From positions 1 through 64,000 of the forward strand of contig MGUU01000024.1 of the NCBI GenBank assembly GCA_001800135.1: 64,000 nt of DNA, in the 5' to 3' direction. A program made the translations under genes and the position numbers. Each line of letters opens with the position of its first letter. The first letter of the stretch is position 1. The notes under the pieces were generated by a model. That model worked only from the letters and a program-made list of their open reading frames with translations. It was not told the DNA's origin and did not search any database. This document shows positions 51,070-60,100 of this stretch, one piece after another. This DNA comes from Elusimicrobia bacterium RIFCSPLOWO2_02_FULL_39_32 (GTDB taxonomy: Bacteria > Elusimicrobiota > Elusimicrobia > 2-02-FULL-39-32).

Positions 51070-51887
51070 TGTTTAAAAAGAAATCCAAACATTATTTGGA
51101 AACATCCGCGTCAGAACTTATTGTAAGAAATGTGACTAAAACATTTCCCACCCGCACAGGGAACACCAATGCTTTAAAGAATGTTAGTTTTGACGTGCGG
51201 GAAGGGGAATTCGTCTGCTTGGTTGGCCCCTCTGGCTGCGGTAAATCCACATTGCTTAATTTGATTGCTGGATTGGAAAAACCAGATAGCGGTGAGATTC
51301 TTTTAGATGGGAAAGAGGTGATTGTCCCAGGACCAGACCGGGTTGTGATTTTTCAGGAAGGAGCGCTTTTCCCTTGGATGAGTGTTTTGGAAAACGTAGA
51401 GTACGGTCTTAAGATACGCGGGGTAGGCGCTAAAGAACGACAGGAGATCGCTTTAGAGTTTTTAAGTTTAGTGCATTTAGATAAATTTGCGCATTCTTTT
51501 ATTCATGAGCTTTCTGGCGGGATGAGGCAGAGGGTGGCTATTGCCCGCGGGTTAGTGCTTGAACCAAGAATTTTATTAATGGATGAACCTTTTGCGGCTT
51601 TAGACACTCAAACCCGGGATCTTTTAGTGGAAGAGCTAAGAGGCATTTGGAGCGAATTAGAAAATACGGTTTTTTTTGTGACTCATAATGTGAGAGAGGC
51701 GGTCTATCTTGGGGATCGGGTGATCTTGCTTTCTTTTCGACCTGGGAAAGTAAAGAATATTTTTCCTATTCCAGTCACGCGTCCCAGAGATCCGGACGAT
51801 CCAAAGTTAGAGCAAATTGTGCGCTCTATAGTGGAAGAACTGCACGATGAAGTGGAAAAATCAGTTTCCGAAGAGCTAAAGGAATAG
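51069..51887 (+). CDS. ABC transporter ATP-binding protein (SsuB/TauB-like)
   Basis: Walker A is GPSGCGKSTLLN, the Q-loop region is VVIFQEGALFPWMSV, the signature is LSGGMRQRVAIARG and Walker B is ILLMDEPFAALD; TQTRDLLVEEL and FVTHNVREAVYLGDRV follow. This is typical of nitrate/sulfonate/taurine transporters. ATG 51069 overlaps the stop of the binding-protein gene (TAATG). A longer start at 51033 would lie within that gene. Confidence 0.9.
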   Translation: MFKKKSKHYLETSASELIVRNVTKTFPTRTGNTNALKNVSFDVREGEFVCLVGPSGCGKSTLLNLIAGLEKPDSGEILLDGKEVIVPGPDRVVIFQEGALFPWMSVLENVEYGLKIRGVGAKERQEIALEFLSLVHLDKFAHSFIHELSGGMRQRVAIARGLVLEPRILLMDEPFAALDTQTRDLLVEELRGIWSELENTVFFVTHNVREAVYLGDRVILLSFRPGKVKNIFPIPVTRPRDPDDPKLEQIVRSIVEELHDEVEKSVSEELKE

Positions 51888-51892
51888 AGCCC

Positions 51893-52654
51893 ATGCGTAA
51901 ATTTTTTTTACAGATTATATTTTATACCGGTTTAATTTTACTTTGGCAAGGAGTAGTCAGTTTAAAGATTTGGCCCGAATATCTTTTCCCTTCGCCATTA
52001 AAAGTTTTGCAAGCCATGGTTCAGGGTTTCAGTGATGCCAGTTTTTTTCTAGCTGTGGAGATGAGCATGAAAAGAATCCTTTTAGGTTATGGGCTTTCTA
52101 TTCTGGGAGGCTTGATCCTTGGATTTTTATTAAGTCAAATTCGTTTGTTGGAAGAAACCTTGGGCTCTTTAGTTTTAGGATTTCATACTTTACCCAGCAT
52201 CTGTTGGCTGCCATTGGGAATTTTATGGTTTGGTTTGTCGGATGGGGCAATTTTGATAGTGATTCTTTTTGGTTCTCTTTTTTCTCTTACCCTAGCCACC
52301 ACAGACGCAATCAAAAATATTTCACCTATTTACATTCGGGCTGCAAAAACCATGGGTTCTAAAGGCTGGCATCTTTATTGGGATGTGGTTTTGCCTGCGG
52401 CTTTGCCCACGATTGTCACAGGTCTTAAACAGGGGTGGTCTTTTGCCTGGAGATCTTTAATGGCAGGGGAACTTTTATTTGTTAGTTTAGGGTTGGGTCA
52501 CCTTTTACAGATGGGACGAGAACTAAATGATGCGGCTCAAATGTTTGCAGTGATGATTTTAATTGTTTTAATTGGCGTGGTTGTGGATTTTTGGATTTTT
52601 GGTAAAATTGAAAAAAAGGTGCGGCTGCGCTGGGGGTTACTTGAAAAAAGATAA
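51893..52654 (+). CDS. ABC transporter permease (SsuC/TauC-like)
   Basis: This 253-residue protein has about six membrane helices and the cytoplasmic EAA-type loop AAKTMGSKGWHLYWDVVLPAALP that contacts the ATPase. PEYLFPSPLKVLQAM at the start and GWSFAWRSLMAGELLF near the end are typical of the sulfonate permease family. It follows the ATPase by 5 nt and abuts cysK. Confidence 0.9.
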   Translation: MRKFFLQIIFYTGLILLWQGVVSLKIWPEYLFPSPLKVLQAMVQGFSDASFFLAVEMSMKRILLGYGLSILGGLILGFLLSQIRLLEETLGSLVLGFHTLPSICWLPLGILWFGLSDGAILIVILFGSLFSLTLATTDAIKNISPIYIRAAKTMGSKGWHLYWDVVLPAALPTIVTGLKQGWSFAWRSLMAGELLFVSLGLGHLLQMGRELNDAAQMFAVMILIVLIGVVVDFWIFGKIEKKVRLRWGLLEKR

Positions 52655-53608
52655 ATGACAATAACTCTTCCCAATATTTTAGATACGATTGGCAATACTC
52701 CGCTTGTAAAACTAACTTCATTCCAAAGATGGATTCCAAAAGAGGTTTCTATTTTTGCAAAATTGGAATCTAAGAATCCGGGCGGTTCAGTAAAAGACCG
52801 GGCTGCAAAAAAAATGATTTTAGAAGCGGTTCGCTCTGGAGAGCTAACGCGGGAAAAAACTATTTTGGATTCTTCCTCTGGCAATACCGGGATTGGCTAT
52901 GCTTTAATTGCCGCGGCTTTAGGATATAAATTAGAGTTAGTGATGCCGGAAAATGCCTCAGAAAAAAAGAGGACGATCGAAGCTTTTGGCGCAAAGGTTA
53001 TTTTTTCCGATCCTTTGGAAGGGTCGGACGGCGCTATCCTGGAAGCTCAAAAAAGATTTAAAGAAAATCCAGGGAAATATTATATGCCAGACCAGTACAA
53101 TAATCCTAACAATTGGAAAGCTCATTACGAAACCACGGCTGAAGAAGTATGGAAACAATCTCATGGGAAGTTAACTCACTTTGTGGCAGGCATTGGCACA
53201 TCTGGAACTTTGATGGGAACCGGGAAAAGGCTGCGTGAGCTAAAAAAAGAGATCCAAGTCATAGCGGTAGAGCCGGAAGGCGCGTTGCATGGTTTAGAAG
53301 GATTAAAGCATATGGAATCTTCCATTGTGCCCGGGATTTATGACCCTAGTGGCTATGATCGGAAAATTTCTGTTTTTACAGAAGATGCTTATGAAATGAC
53401 TTGCAGGCTGGCTCGGCAAGAAGGGATTTTGGCAGGATACTCTTCCGGAGCAGCTTTACAAGCCTGTTATCAACTAGCGAATGAAATTAAACAAGGCCTG
53501 ATTGTGACTATTTTTCCTGATGGCGGAGAACGTTACTTACAAACTCAATTTTGGTATGAAGTATTAAAATATTGGGAAGAACACTGGAAATTTTTTGAAA
53601 CAAGATAG
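52655..53608 (+). CDS. cysK: Cysteine synthase
   Basis: This 317-residue PLP enzyme has K47 in NPGGSVKDRAAKKMI, the SSGNTGIGYALIAAALG substrate loop, VAGIGTSGTLMGTGKRL phosphate loop and GYSSGAALQA. It makes cysteine from O-acetylserine and sulfide. The CysK and CysM types cannot be separated with certainty. It starts immediately after the permease stop, so the transporter and cysteine synthesis are one operon. Confidence 0.92.
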   Translation: MTITLPNILDTIGNTPLVKLTSFQRWIPKEVSIFAKLESKNPGGSVKDRAAKKMILEAVRSGELTREKTILDSSSGNTGIGYALIAAALGYKLELVMPENASEKKRTIEAFGAKVIFSDPLEGSDGAILEAQKRFKENPGKYYMPDQYNNPNNWKAHYETTAEEVWKQSHGKLTHFVAGIGTSGTLMGTGKRLRELKKEIQVIAVEPEGALHGLEGLKHMESSIVPGIYDPSGYDRKISVFTEDAYEMTCRLARQEGILAGYSSGAALQACYQLANEIKQGLIVTIFPDGGERYLQTQFWYEVLKYWEEHWKFFETR

Positions 53609-53672
53609 TAATTAATCGTTAGAATTGAAAATTTTTGAAAGACGCACAAAAAATTATTTAGAGTAACTTCAC

Positions 53673-56600
53673 CTAACGTTGGATCGCAATTTTAACTGTT
53701 TTTGTTTTTCCGCTTTCTTTGACTAAAGCAAAATAGATTCCGCTCTCTACTTTTTGATCAGATTCAGTTTGAGCGTTCCACTTGACCCTGCCGTCGCCAT
53801 CTTCATCCTTAAGCTGTTTAACTAAATTACCTGAAAGCGTATAAATCTTAATTTCCGAATAGGCAGGAAGACCTCTAAAGATAATCCCATTATTTATATG
53901 CTCACTATTTCCGGGTTTAAATGGATTAGGATAGACCATAATATCAGAAGTAATATCCGCTGCATATTCCATAATCGCGAATAAAGTAAGATGATCTACT
54001 TTTCCAATCACTCTTTTATTGGTTCTGTCCACGCTTGAATTTGGAACTAGAACCCAAAGGCCGGTAGATTCGTCATAATAGAAGAGGCGAAGAAGATGTT
54101 CATTTAGGTTCGATATATCACTGTCAGCATAAGGAAGATTAATTGTTACTTCTTTTTTAAATTTTTTTGTTCCATCAGTTAAGGTAATTTCTCTCATGAT
54201 TCCAGTTCCTTTTATTTTTGGATCATTTTGCAAAGGAGGAGCGTTTGTTTTTTCTTCAATCATAATTTGCGTGGAGTTGGCTAAAGCGTCTGGCGGAATT
54301 TCCACTTGCACCCCATCTGCTGTGGCAAAGATATTTTTATTCGTTATGTCAATTAAAGACCGAACCACAAATTTGTAATGAGCGGCTTGTGCGCCGCTAT
54401 TGCCAGCCCCGTCTTTGGCAATTGAATGAAAGTACCAGGTGTTATCTGCTATAGGGATAGATTCTTTGCAAGTTCCATCGCTTGAAAAATTGTCTGACTG
54501 AGAGGGAGTAGAATCAGGCAGACTGTCCACTTTCCAGTAATAGCCTGAAACGCCTGAAGAATCTTCAGGCCCTGAAACTTTAAACTCTGGTTTTGGTTCT
54601 GGGTAACTATTAGTTGAATTTGGATGTGTTTTAGAAATAATGGAACTTGGTTTTTTTGGAGCGGTTAAATCTATTTTAATTCCATTGGAATTGTCAGAAT
54701 AGCTCCCATAGAGGCCAGCTCCATTTTTTGCCCGTACTCTTGCATAGTAAGTTTCCCCTTCTTTTGCGCCTGTGACTGTTTTTGAAAAAACATTGCCTAC
54801 ATCCCCATCAAAAAGGTTCGATCCACCCGGACTATTTCCAACCTGCAAATAATATCCTGCGATTCCAGTTTCTAAATCTTGAGCCGTGCCAGATTCCCAG
54901 CTAAAAGGTATGCTGGTTGAATTCGTGTATGTTCCTTGATCTTCAGGCACAGATGGGGCGCCAACAACAGGTGTATTATCTTGAATAGTGAGTGAAACTG
55001 AAATAGTAACTTCGGAGCTGGAAGAGTTTGGGTCTGAGATCACAACTGTGGTTTTGTGAGTTCCTACAGCCAGACCAAATGGTTTTACTGAAACTGTAAT
55101 TTGGGTTTGATCATTTTTTGCCATATATCCAGAATTAGAAGAAAGAGTTAACCATGAATTGGAAACTTTTCCTGTCCAGTTTAAAGTGGAATTTTCTGCT
55201 CCTGTATTCGTAATGGTAAAAATTTGAGGATCGCTGCTATTAGATGCATAAGCAGCAGTGAAACTTAGAGAATTTTTATTAAGAGAGATGGTAGGAATGG
55301 GTAAGCTAATATCTGCTGTCATGGTGGCTGAGGAGTTGCTGATATTGGAAATGCTAATATTGCTATTAGAACCATTATAAAATTTGCTGGAAGGATTGGA
55401 ACTATTATTAAAAGTTTTATTGCCGGATGATCCAGGATATGGATCTCCGCTATCTCCATAACTTGAGCTACTGTCTAATTGATTTAAACCATCTGCTTCC
55501 ACTAAATCCACAAGTTTTCTTGATTCATTTCCATTGCCTGATTGAGATTCATCAATATGCCAGATTAAAAGCCCTGAGCTAGGCAGCGCCTGATCATATC
55601 CGGTTTTTTGCCTATTTTCAATTAAAAAATATTCTCCTGTGCCGAACATTTCTGGGCCATTAGGGTTAGATAAGAGTTGTTTGATTCCTCTGTCAGAATT
55701 TTCAGATGTTTCAACTTGGCTGAAGGAAGCTCCTGTGATAAAGTTTTTTATCTGGGTAGGAGTGACCCATCCTAAATAAGATTTGCTCCAAGCGCTATGG
55801 TGGCTAGGGCTGTCTCCGGCATAGAGTATTCCATTCCATGAACCAGAAGCCATAATATCCCAATCTCCAATTCCAGCTGAGGAACCATTTGAACTATCCG
55901 TATCATAAAGATCAGGCAGACCTAAATCATGGGACAGTTCATGACAAATGATCCCTATTGTGGCTTGATGATTATAGTGCAGTTCGCCAAATTGCGTATA
56001 TCCGCTTGAAAATCCAGCCACTGTGGCGCCATCTACAACTGGAGGGTCAACAAAGAAAATTGACCAGCGATGCCCCCAAACAGAGGGTGTGGTTGGGGAG
56101 TAGGCTGTTTCATAACCTGCGGGTATGATGACAACATGCAATTCATCTGTAGAGAGATAACCATCATTATTGGCATCAAAGGAAGCAAAATTTACATAAG
56201 AATCAGCTGCGAGAATTGCATCTTTGGTAAGTTGTTGATTGGTCTCATCAATGTTAGAACCCGTGTTGGGATGGTTGTAAGATAAGGTGACTACTACAAT
56301 TCCATTGTTAGCAGTCCCATTGCTCTCTTGCGCAGGCGCCATGGTCAGTTGGTCATAAGAAACTTCTTTAAAATATTTTTTTACGCTGTTGGTTGCGCCA
56401 AAAAATTTTTCTTCCCAATCTGCTTCTGTAGTCGTTAAATTTCGATTTTTAAAATTGACCAGTATCGCTAAAATTTTGTGCGTGCCTAAAGTTGGTTCTA
56501 CCGATGCTGCTGCTTGCGCGGAAAATTGGGGAGCAAAAAAACTAGGAGCTCCACGCGTTTTAATTGCTTTAAGAGTCTCTAAGTCAGAAGATGTGATTTT

Positions 56601-56936
56601 TTTTATGCCTTGCGGCTGGTCTTTGCCAACGATAAGGTTGCTGGGAACAAGACCTTTCGTTGAATCTATTTTTGCGTATTCAAAATAAAGGCTTTCTTTA
56701 TTTAAGATAACAGGATAACCCTCTTCAGTTTCCAGCCAGTTTGCCCACTCATCTCCTTTATTAAGAACTTTTATTTTAGTTCCATCCGGCTGTTCAATGG
56801 ATTGCCATTGTTTAAACCCTGGGGCGGAAAATAGAGGGGGCTGAACCCAGAATAAAATAGAAAAAAGAGTCAGGATAAAGATAAAAAAATCCCGGTTCAA
56901 AATCATTTTGCTTTGGCTTTGTGACCTGGTTCTCAT
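53673..56936 (-). CDS. Secreted M6-type (immune inhibitor A-like) metalloprotease with C-terminal beta domains
   Basis: After an N-terminal signal segment (FFIFILTLFSILFWVQPPLF) comes an M6-family catalytic domain with HELSHDLGLPD (H332, E333, H336, counted from the ATG at 56936), the HExxHxxGxxD zinc motif. DANNDGYLSTDEL looks like a calcium loop. Beta domains follow: a BACON-like one (SLSFTAAYASNSSDPQIFTI), a fibronectin-like one, and one starting DGVQVEIPPDA. The last 90 residues (YPNPFKPGN to the KIAIQR end) resemble FlgD-like or type IX sorting tails. ATG 56936 lies just 7 nt after the -10, so the mRNA may be leaderless; ATG 56906 is an alternative. It shares its regulatory array with both giant genes. 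Confidence 0.85.
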   Translation of the reverse strand: MRTRSQSQSKMILNRDFFIFILTLFSILFWVQPPLFSAPGFKQWQSIEQPDGTKIKVLNKGDEWANWLETEEGYPVILNKESLYFEYAKIDSTKGLVPSNLIVGKDQPQGIKKITSSDLETLKAIKTRGAPSFFAPQFSAQAAASVEPTLGTHKILAILVNFKNRNLTTTEADWEEKFFGATNSVKKYFKEVSYDQLTMAPAQESNGTANNGIVVVTLSYNHPNTGSNIDETNQQLTKDAILAADSYVNFASFDANNDGYLSTDELHVVIIPAGYETAYSPTTPSVWGHRWSIFFVDPPVVDGATVAGFSSGYTQFGELHYNHQATIGIICHELSHDLGLPDLYDTDSSNGSSAGIGDWDIMASGSWNGILYAGDSPSHHSAWSKSYLGWVTPTQIKNFITGASFSQVETSENSDRGIKQLLSNPNGPEMFGTGEYFLIENRQKTGYDQALPSSGLLIWHIDESQSGNGNESRKLVDLVEADGLNQLDSSSSYGDSGDPYPGSSGNKTFNNSSNPSSKFYNGSNSNISISNISNSSATMTADISLPIPTISLNKNSLSFTAAYASNSSDPQIFTITNTGAENSTLNWTGKVSNSWLTLSSNSGYMAKNDQTQITVSVKPFGLAVGTHKTTVVISDPNSSSSEVTISVSLTIQDNTPVVGAPSVPEDQGTYTNSTSIPFSWESGTAQDLETGIAGYYLQVGNSPGGSNLFDGDVGNVFSKTVTGAKEGETYYARVRAKNGAGLYGSYSDNSNGIKIDLTAPKKPSSIISKTHPNSTNSYPEPKPEFKVSGPEDSSGVSGYYWKVDSLPDSTPSQSDNFSSDGTCKESIPIADNTWYFHSIAKDGAGNSGAQAAHYKFVVRSLIDITNKNIFATADGVQVEIPPDALANSTQIMIEEKTNAPPLQNDPKIKGTGIMREITLTDGTKKFKKEVTINLPYADSDISNLNEHLLRLFYYDESTGLWVLVPNSSVDRTNKRVIGKVDHLTLFAIMEYAADITSDIMVYPNPFKPGNSEHINNGIIFRGLPAYSEIKIYTLSGNLVKQLKDEDGDGRVKWNAQTESDQKVESGIYFALVKESGKTKTVKIAIQR

Positions 56937-56943
56937 TACCAAA

Positions 56944-57009
56944 ATTATAGCTAGGTTCCTCTAACTATTCTTCAACTTTTTGTAACAAATTTGTAACACT
57001 TTTTGTAAC
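56944..57009 (-). promoter_or_regulatory. Promoter and operator array of the M6 protease gene
   Basis: Read on the minus strand, three perfect GTTACAAA copies begin at 57009, 56997 and 56986 (steps of 12 and 11), then TTGAAGA begins at 56975 (11 on), and TATAAT (56949-56944) follows after 19 bp. This is the same layout as the promoters of the two giant genes. Confidence 0.75.
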
Positions 57010-57019
57010 GCTTTTTTCC

Positions 57020-57085
57020 GTTACAAAATTGTTACAAAAATGTCACAAAAAGTTTAAGATCAAACGACCTGTTTTGCCGTATAAT
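57020..57085 (+). promoter_or_regulatory. Promoter and operator array of GIANT-2
   Basis: GTTACAAA at 57020 and 57031, GTCACAAA at 57042 and TTTAAGA at 57053 stand exactly 11 bp apart. TATAAT (57080-57085) follows TTTAAGA after 20 bp. All these distances equal those of the GIANT-1 promoter. The array is separated from the opposing protease array by only 10 bp, making a bidirectional control region. Confidence 0.78.
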
Positions 57086-57138
57086 AAAAAGGTTATTTTT
57101 CACTTTTTTTACTAGAAAATGAAATCTTTTTAAAATTT

Positions 57139-60100
57139 ATGAAAAAAATGTTTTCCTTAGTTCTGGCAGCTTCTTTGCTCTTTAGCATGGCGGCCCCAAG
57201 TTTTGCCCAAGCTAAAATCTATGAAAGGCAAAGAGTTGACCAGCTGCGCGCTTTAAGCCAATTCACAAAAAATCCTCTTGCTTTAGTTGTGCAACACCTT
57301 GCGGAAAAATTGGTTCAGAATCCAAAACAGTTCCATTTATTTTACGAACAATATATCCATGAATTAGAAACCATAAGTAAAAAAGAGAATGAGTTTAAAG
57401 TTCCATTTAAATCTCTTGCCAACAGATTTCTTTTCGCAACCCCGATTTTTAGCGTACGAGATGAAAAAATTTATGTTTTAGCCGCAATCAGGGGAAAACA
57501 TTTTCAAACCAATCTGGCGCTGATATTTTCTAAAGATGGGAACTTTGAGTCTAAGGTAGAAAAAGATTTTGAAATCAAAAAATTACTTACAGAAAATGAA
57601 TTCAAAGTAAATGAAAACTGGGAGCTTAAAGATATAAGAAGAGGACTATCCTTATGGCCTAACTTCCTTGTAGAGCCTCAGAAAGAGGGATCAAAATTAA
57701 ATTTTAAACCGAATCAGCTTATCGCCGATCTTCATGCAAAGAGCCCTTTTAAAAAACAAGACAGGATAAAGAAAAAAAGTTTTGAACCTTGGGTAAAAGC
57801 AGCATCCATTCTTTTAGTTTTAAACCTCACTACTCTTTTAACTCAGGGCTGCGTTTCAGTAATAACGGAACAATCTTCCATGTCTGTAGCTTCTTTTCCT
57901 TTTATGAATCTTTATTTTACGGCGATTGCGTTAATCTTATTGAATCTATACAGTCTGATCACTAAACATCAAAATTATTTTCCAGCTTTTGTTTTTTACC
58001 CCTATTTTTCAGTAAAGAAAGTACGGTTGCCAGATTGGCTATTTCTATCCAATTTAATACCCGGCAAAGGGAACGAGCCAGAGGGCAAATCAGCCCAACT
58101 AAACGAGATTCGCGCTTCTGATGGAGAATCGGAGTTAGAACCGGCTCCCCAAACAAAAATAAATACAAAACATATCACAGATGGATTTAATAAAGTTCGG
58201 CTGATGGATGTTACAGGAGTTGAAAGGCTGGGAGTTATGGGGGATGTGCAAGCAAATTATTTGCAGATGTTAAATGCCCTTGAAAAATCCGGATTTATTG
58301 ACAGCAAAGGAGATTGGATTGCAGGTTCAGCAGTTCTTATCTTTGATGGAGACTTAATAGACGGCGGGCCAAATCCATGGGAGGTATTACAGTTTGTTTA
58401 TAGTCTTCAAAACAAGGCGAGCGCTCAAGGAGGAAAAGTCATTGCAGTGATGGGCAATCATGAATATATGTTTTTAAACAGCGTTGAAGGAAGAGATCGC
58501 TACGCGCGAGAGTTGATTTGGACCCATTGGTTGAGTGATGACAATGCCATGACCGGGCTCAATACTTTGAAAAAATTGCTTGGCAGAGAACATTTAGATT
58601 CAAACTGGGAAAAAGATAGCCATGCTGAGTTAGGGTATGCGGTTCAAAATAGAGAAGAACTTTTAAGAGAAATTCATGAACGGTATCCGGAATTGAATAA
58701 CATTCTAAGATGGATGCAGCATTCCATGCCTTATGCGGTGCGAATCAATGAAAATGTTTTGGCAGCGCATGCAGCTCCAGATTTTTATGCCAGGACATTT
58801 GAAGAGATCGCTTCTAGCGCCAGAGGAGAACTAATGACTATACAGGATAGGGAATGGGTCAGTAATTCTCAACGCGTAAGAGAGTGGATGAAAAGGTTGG
58901 GATTTGAATATTTTGTTTATGGTCATACCTGCCAAACTCCAATTGGTGTAGGGAAAAATGGAGGCATTCAAGGCAAAGTCAGTCAAATCATGCCTAAAAT
59001 TTACAATATAAATACAACTCCTCGTCAGGCAGCAGAGGGAGGGGCTGCGGCTGTTCTAGAATTTTTATTTGACAGAAACTTAGCGCATACTGTTAAAGTG
59101 ACCTATGGGGAGAACGAGTTTGGCTTAGAAGATGAAATTTTTGAACATTACTCAGTTAAAGTTTATCGCGCTTTTATGGAGGCTGCGGAAAAAATTGGGG
59201 CTAAGGGATTACTTGACTTTATTACCAAGAACATTAATCACAAAAATATGGTTAGACAATCTTCAGAAGGTCAAGTCTATAAAATTGAGGGCTTAGAGGA
59301 TTATGAACTTCACCTCCCACCAGATATTAAATTTGATGATTTTAAACCTGTACAGGATCCTTTTCCAAAGAGTAATTTTGGTCAGGCGGTTGCTCAGTTG
59401 GGCAGTGTGACTATTCATAAGAGATTATTCGGAGTTCCCTATAGTGTATCTTCCCTTTCATTTGAAGAGAGTCCAACTTTAGATTCCCTATATGAAAAGC
59501 ATCTTGAGATTGCCGCAGGAATGGCTCAAAGCGCTTATGACAACTTAGCCATAGACTTAAAAAATATTCAGGATGCTGGTTATACGCTTGATTTAACAAA
59601 TTCAAATAATATTTTTATTGATCCAGAACATTCAAGATTTCAACCGCATCAACTGATTTTAGAAAAAGACGATTCATTGACTCATGCTTCAAGGTTGGCG
59701 GCTTGTCTCCTCAATCATGAGTTTGCGGCAGAAAAATATAATGGAAAGGACCCTCGCATATTTTATTGGCGAAGATTAATCCTTGAAAAATCTTTAATCG
59801 CAGCTCAAACTAGTGGACTCATATTTTCAAATGAGGATTATCAGAATCATGCATTATTTAATTTTGATTCTGAAATGGAGTTAGCTTTTGAATGGGCCGG
59901 CTTAAAAGGAGAATGGCCAAAAGTACAAAGTAGGATGATGGAAAAAGTCGAGGTTCAGAAAATTTTTTCAGATTATCCATCTACTTTACCCAAAAAGGGA
60001 TTGGTTTTGTCTAGCAGACAGAGAGCAGGCTTAAGAGGTTTTGAAGAGATTTTTTACAGCGCTCTTTTAGTTGGTGGAATAGGAGAAATCTGGAATCATC

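Noticed and set aside
56979-57049. CRISPR-like repeat array
   Set aside because: The repeats are only 8 nt with 3-4 nt between them and are mirrored around a centre. They match promoter spacing, and no cas gene is near.
57119-57133. Regulatory leader peptide before GIANT-2
   Set aside because: The four-codon frame (MKSF) has no ribosome binding site and no codon bias that would suggest attenuation.
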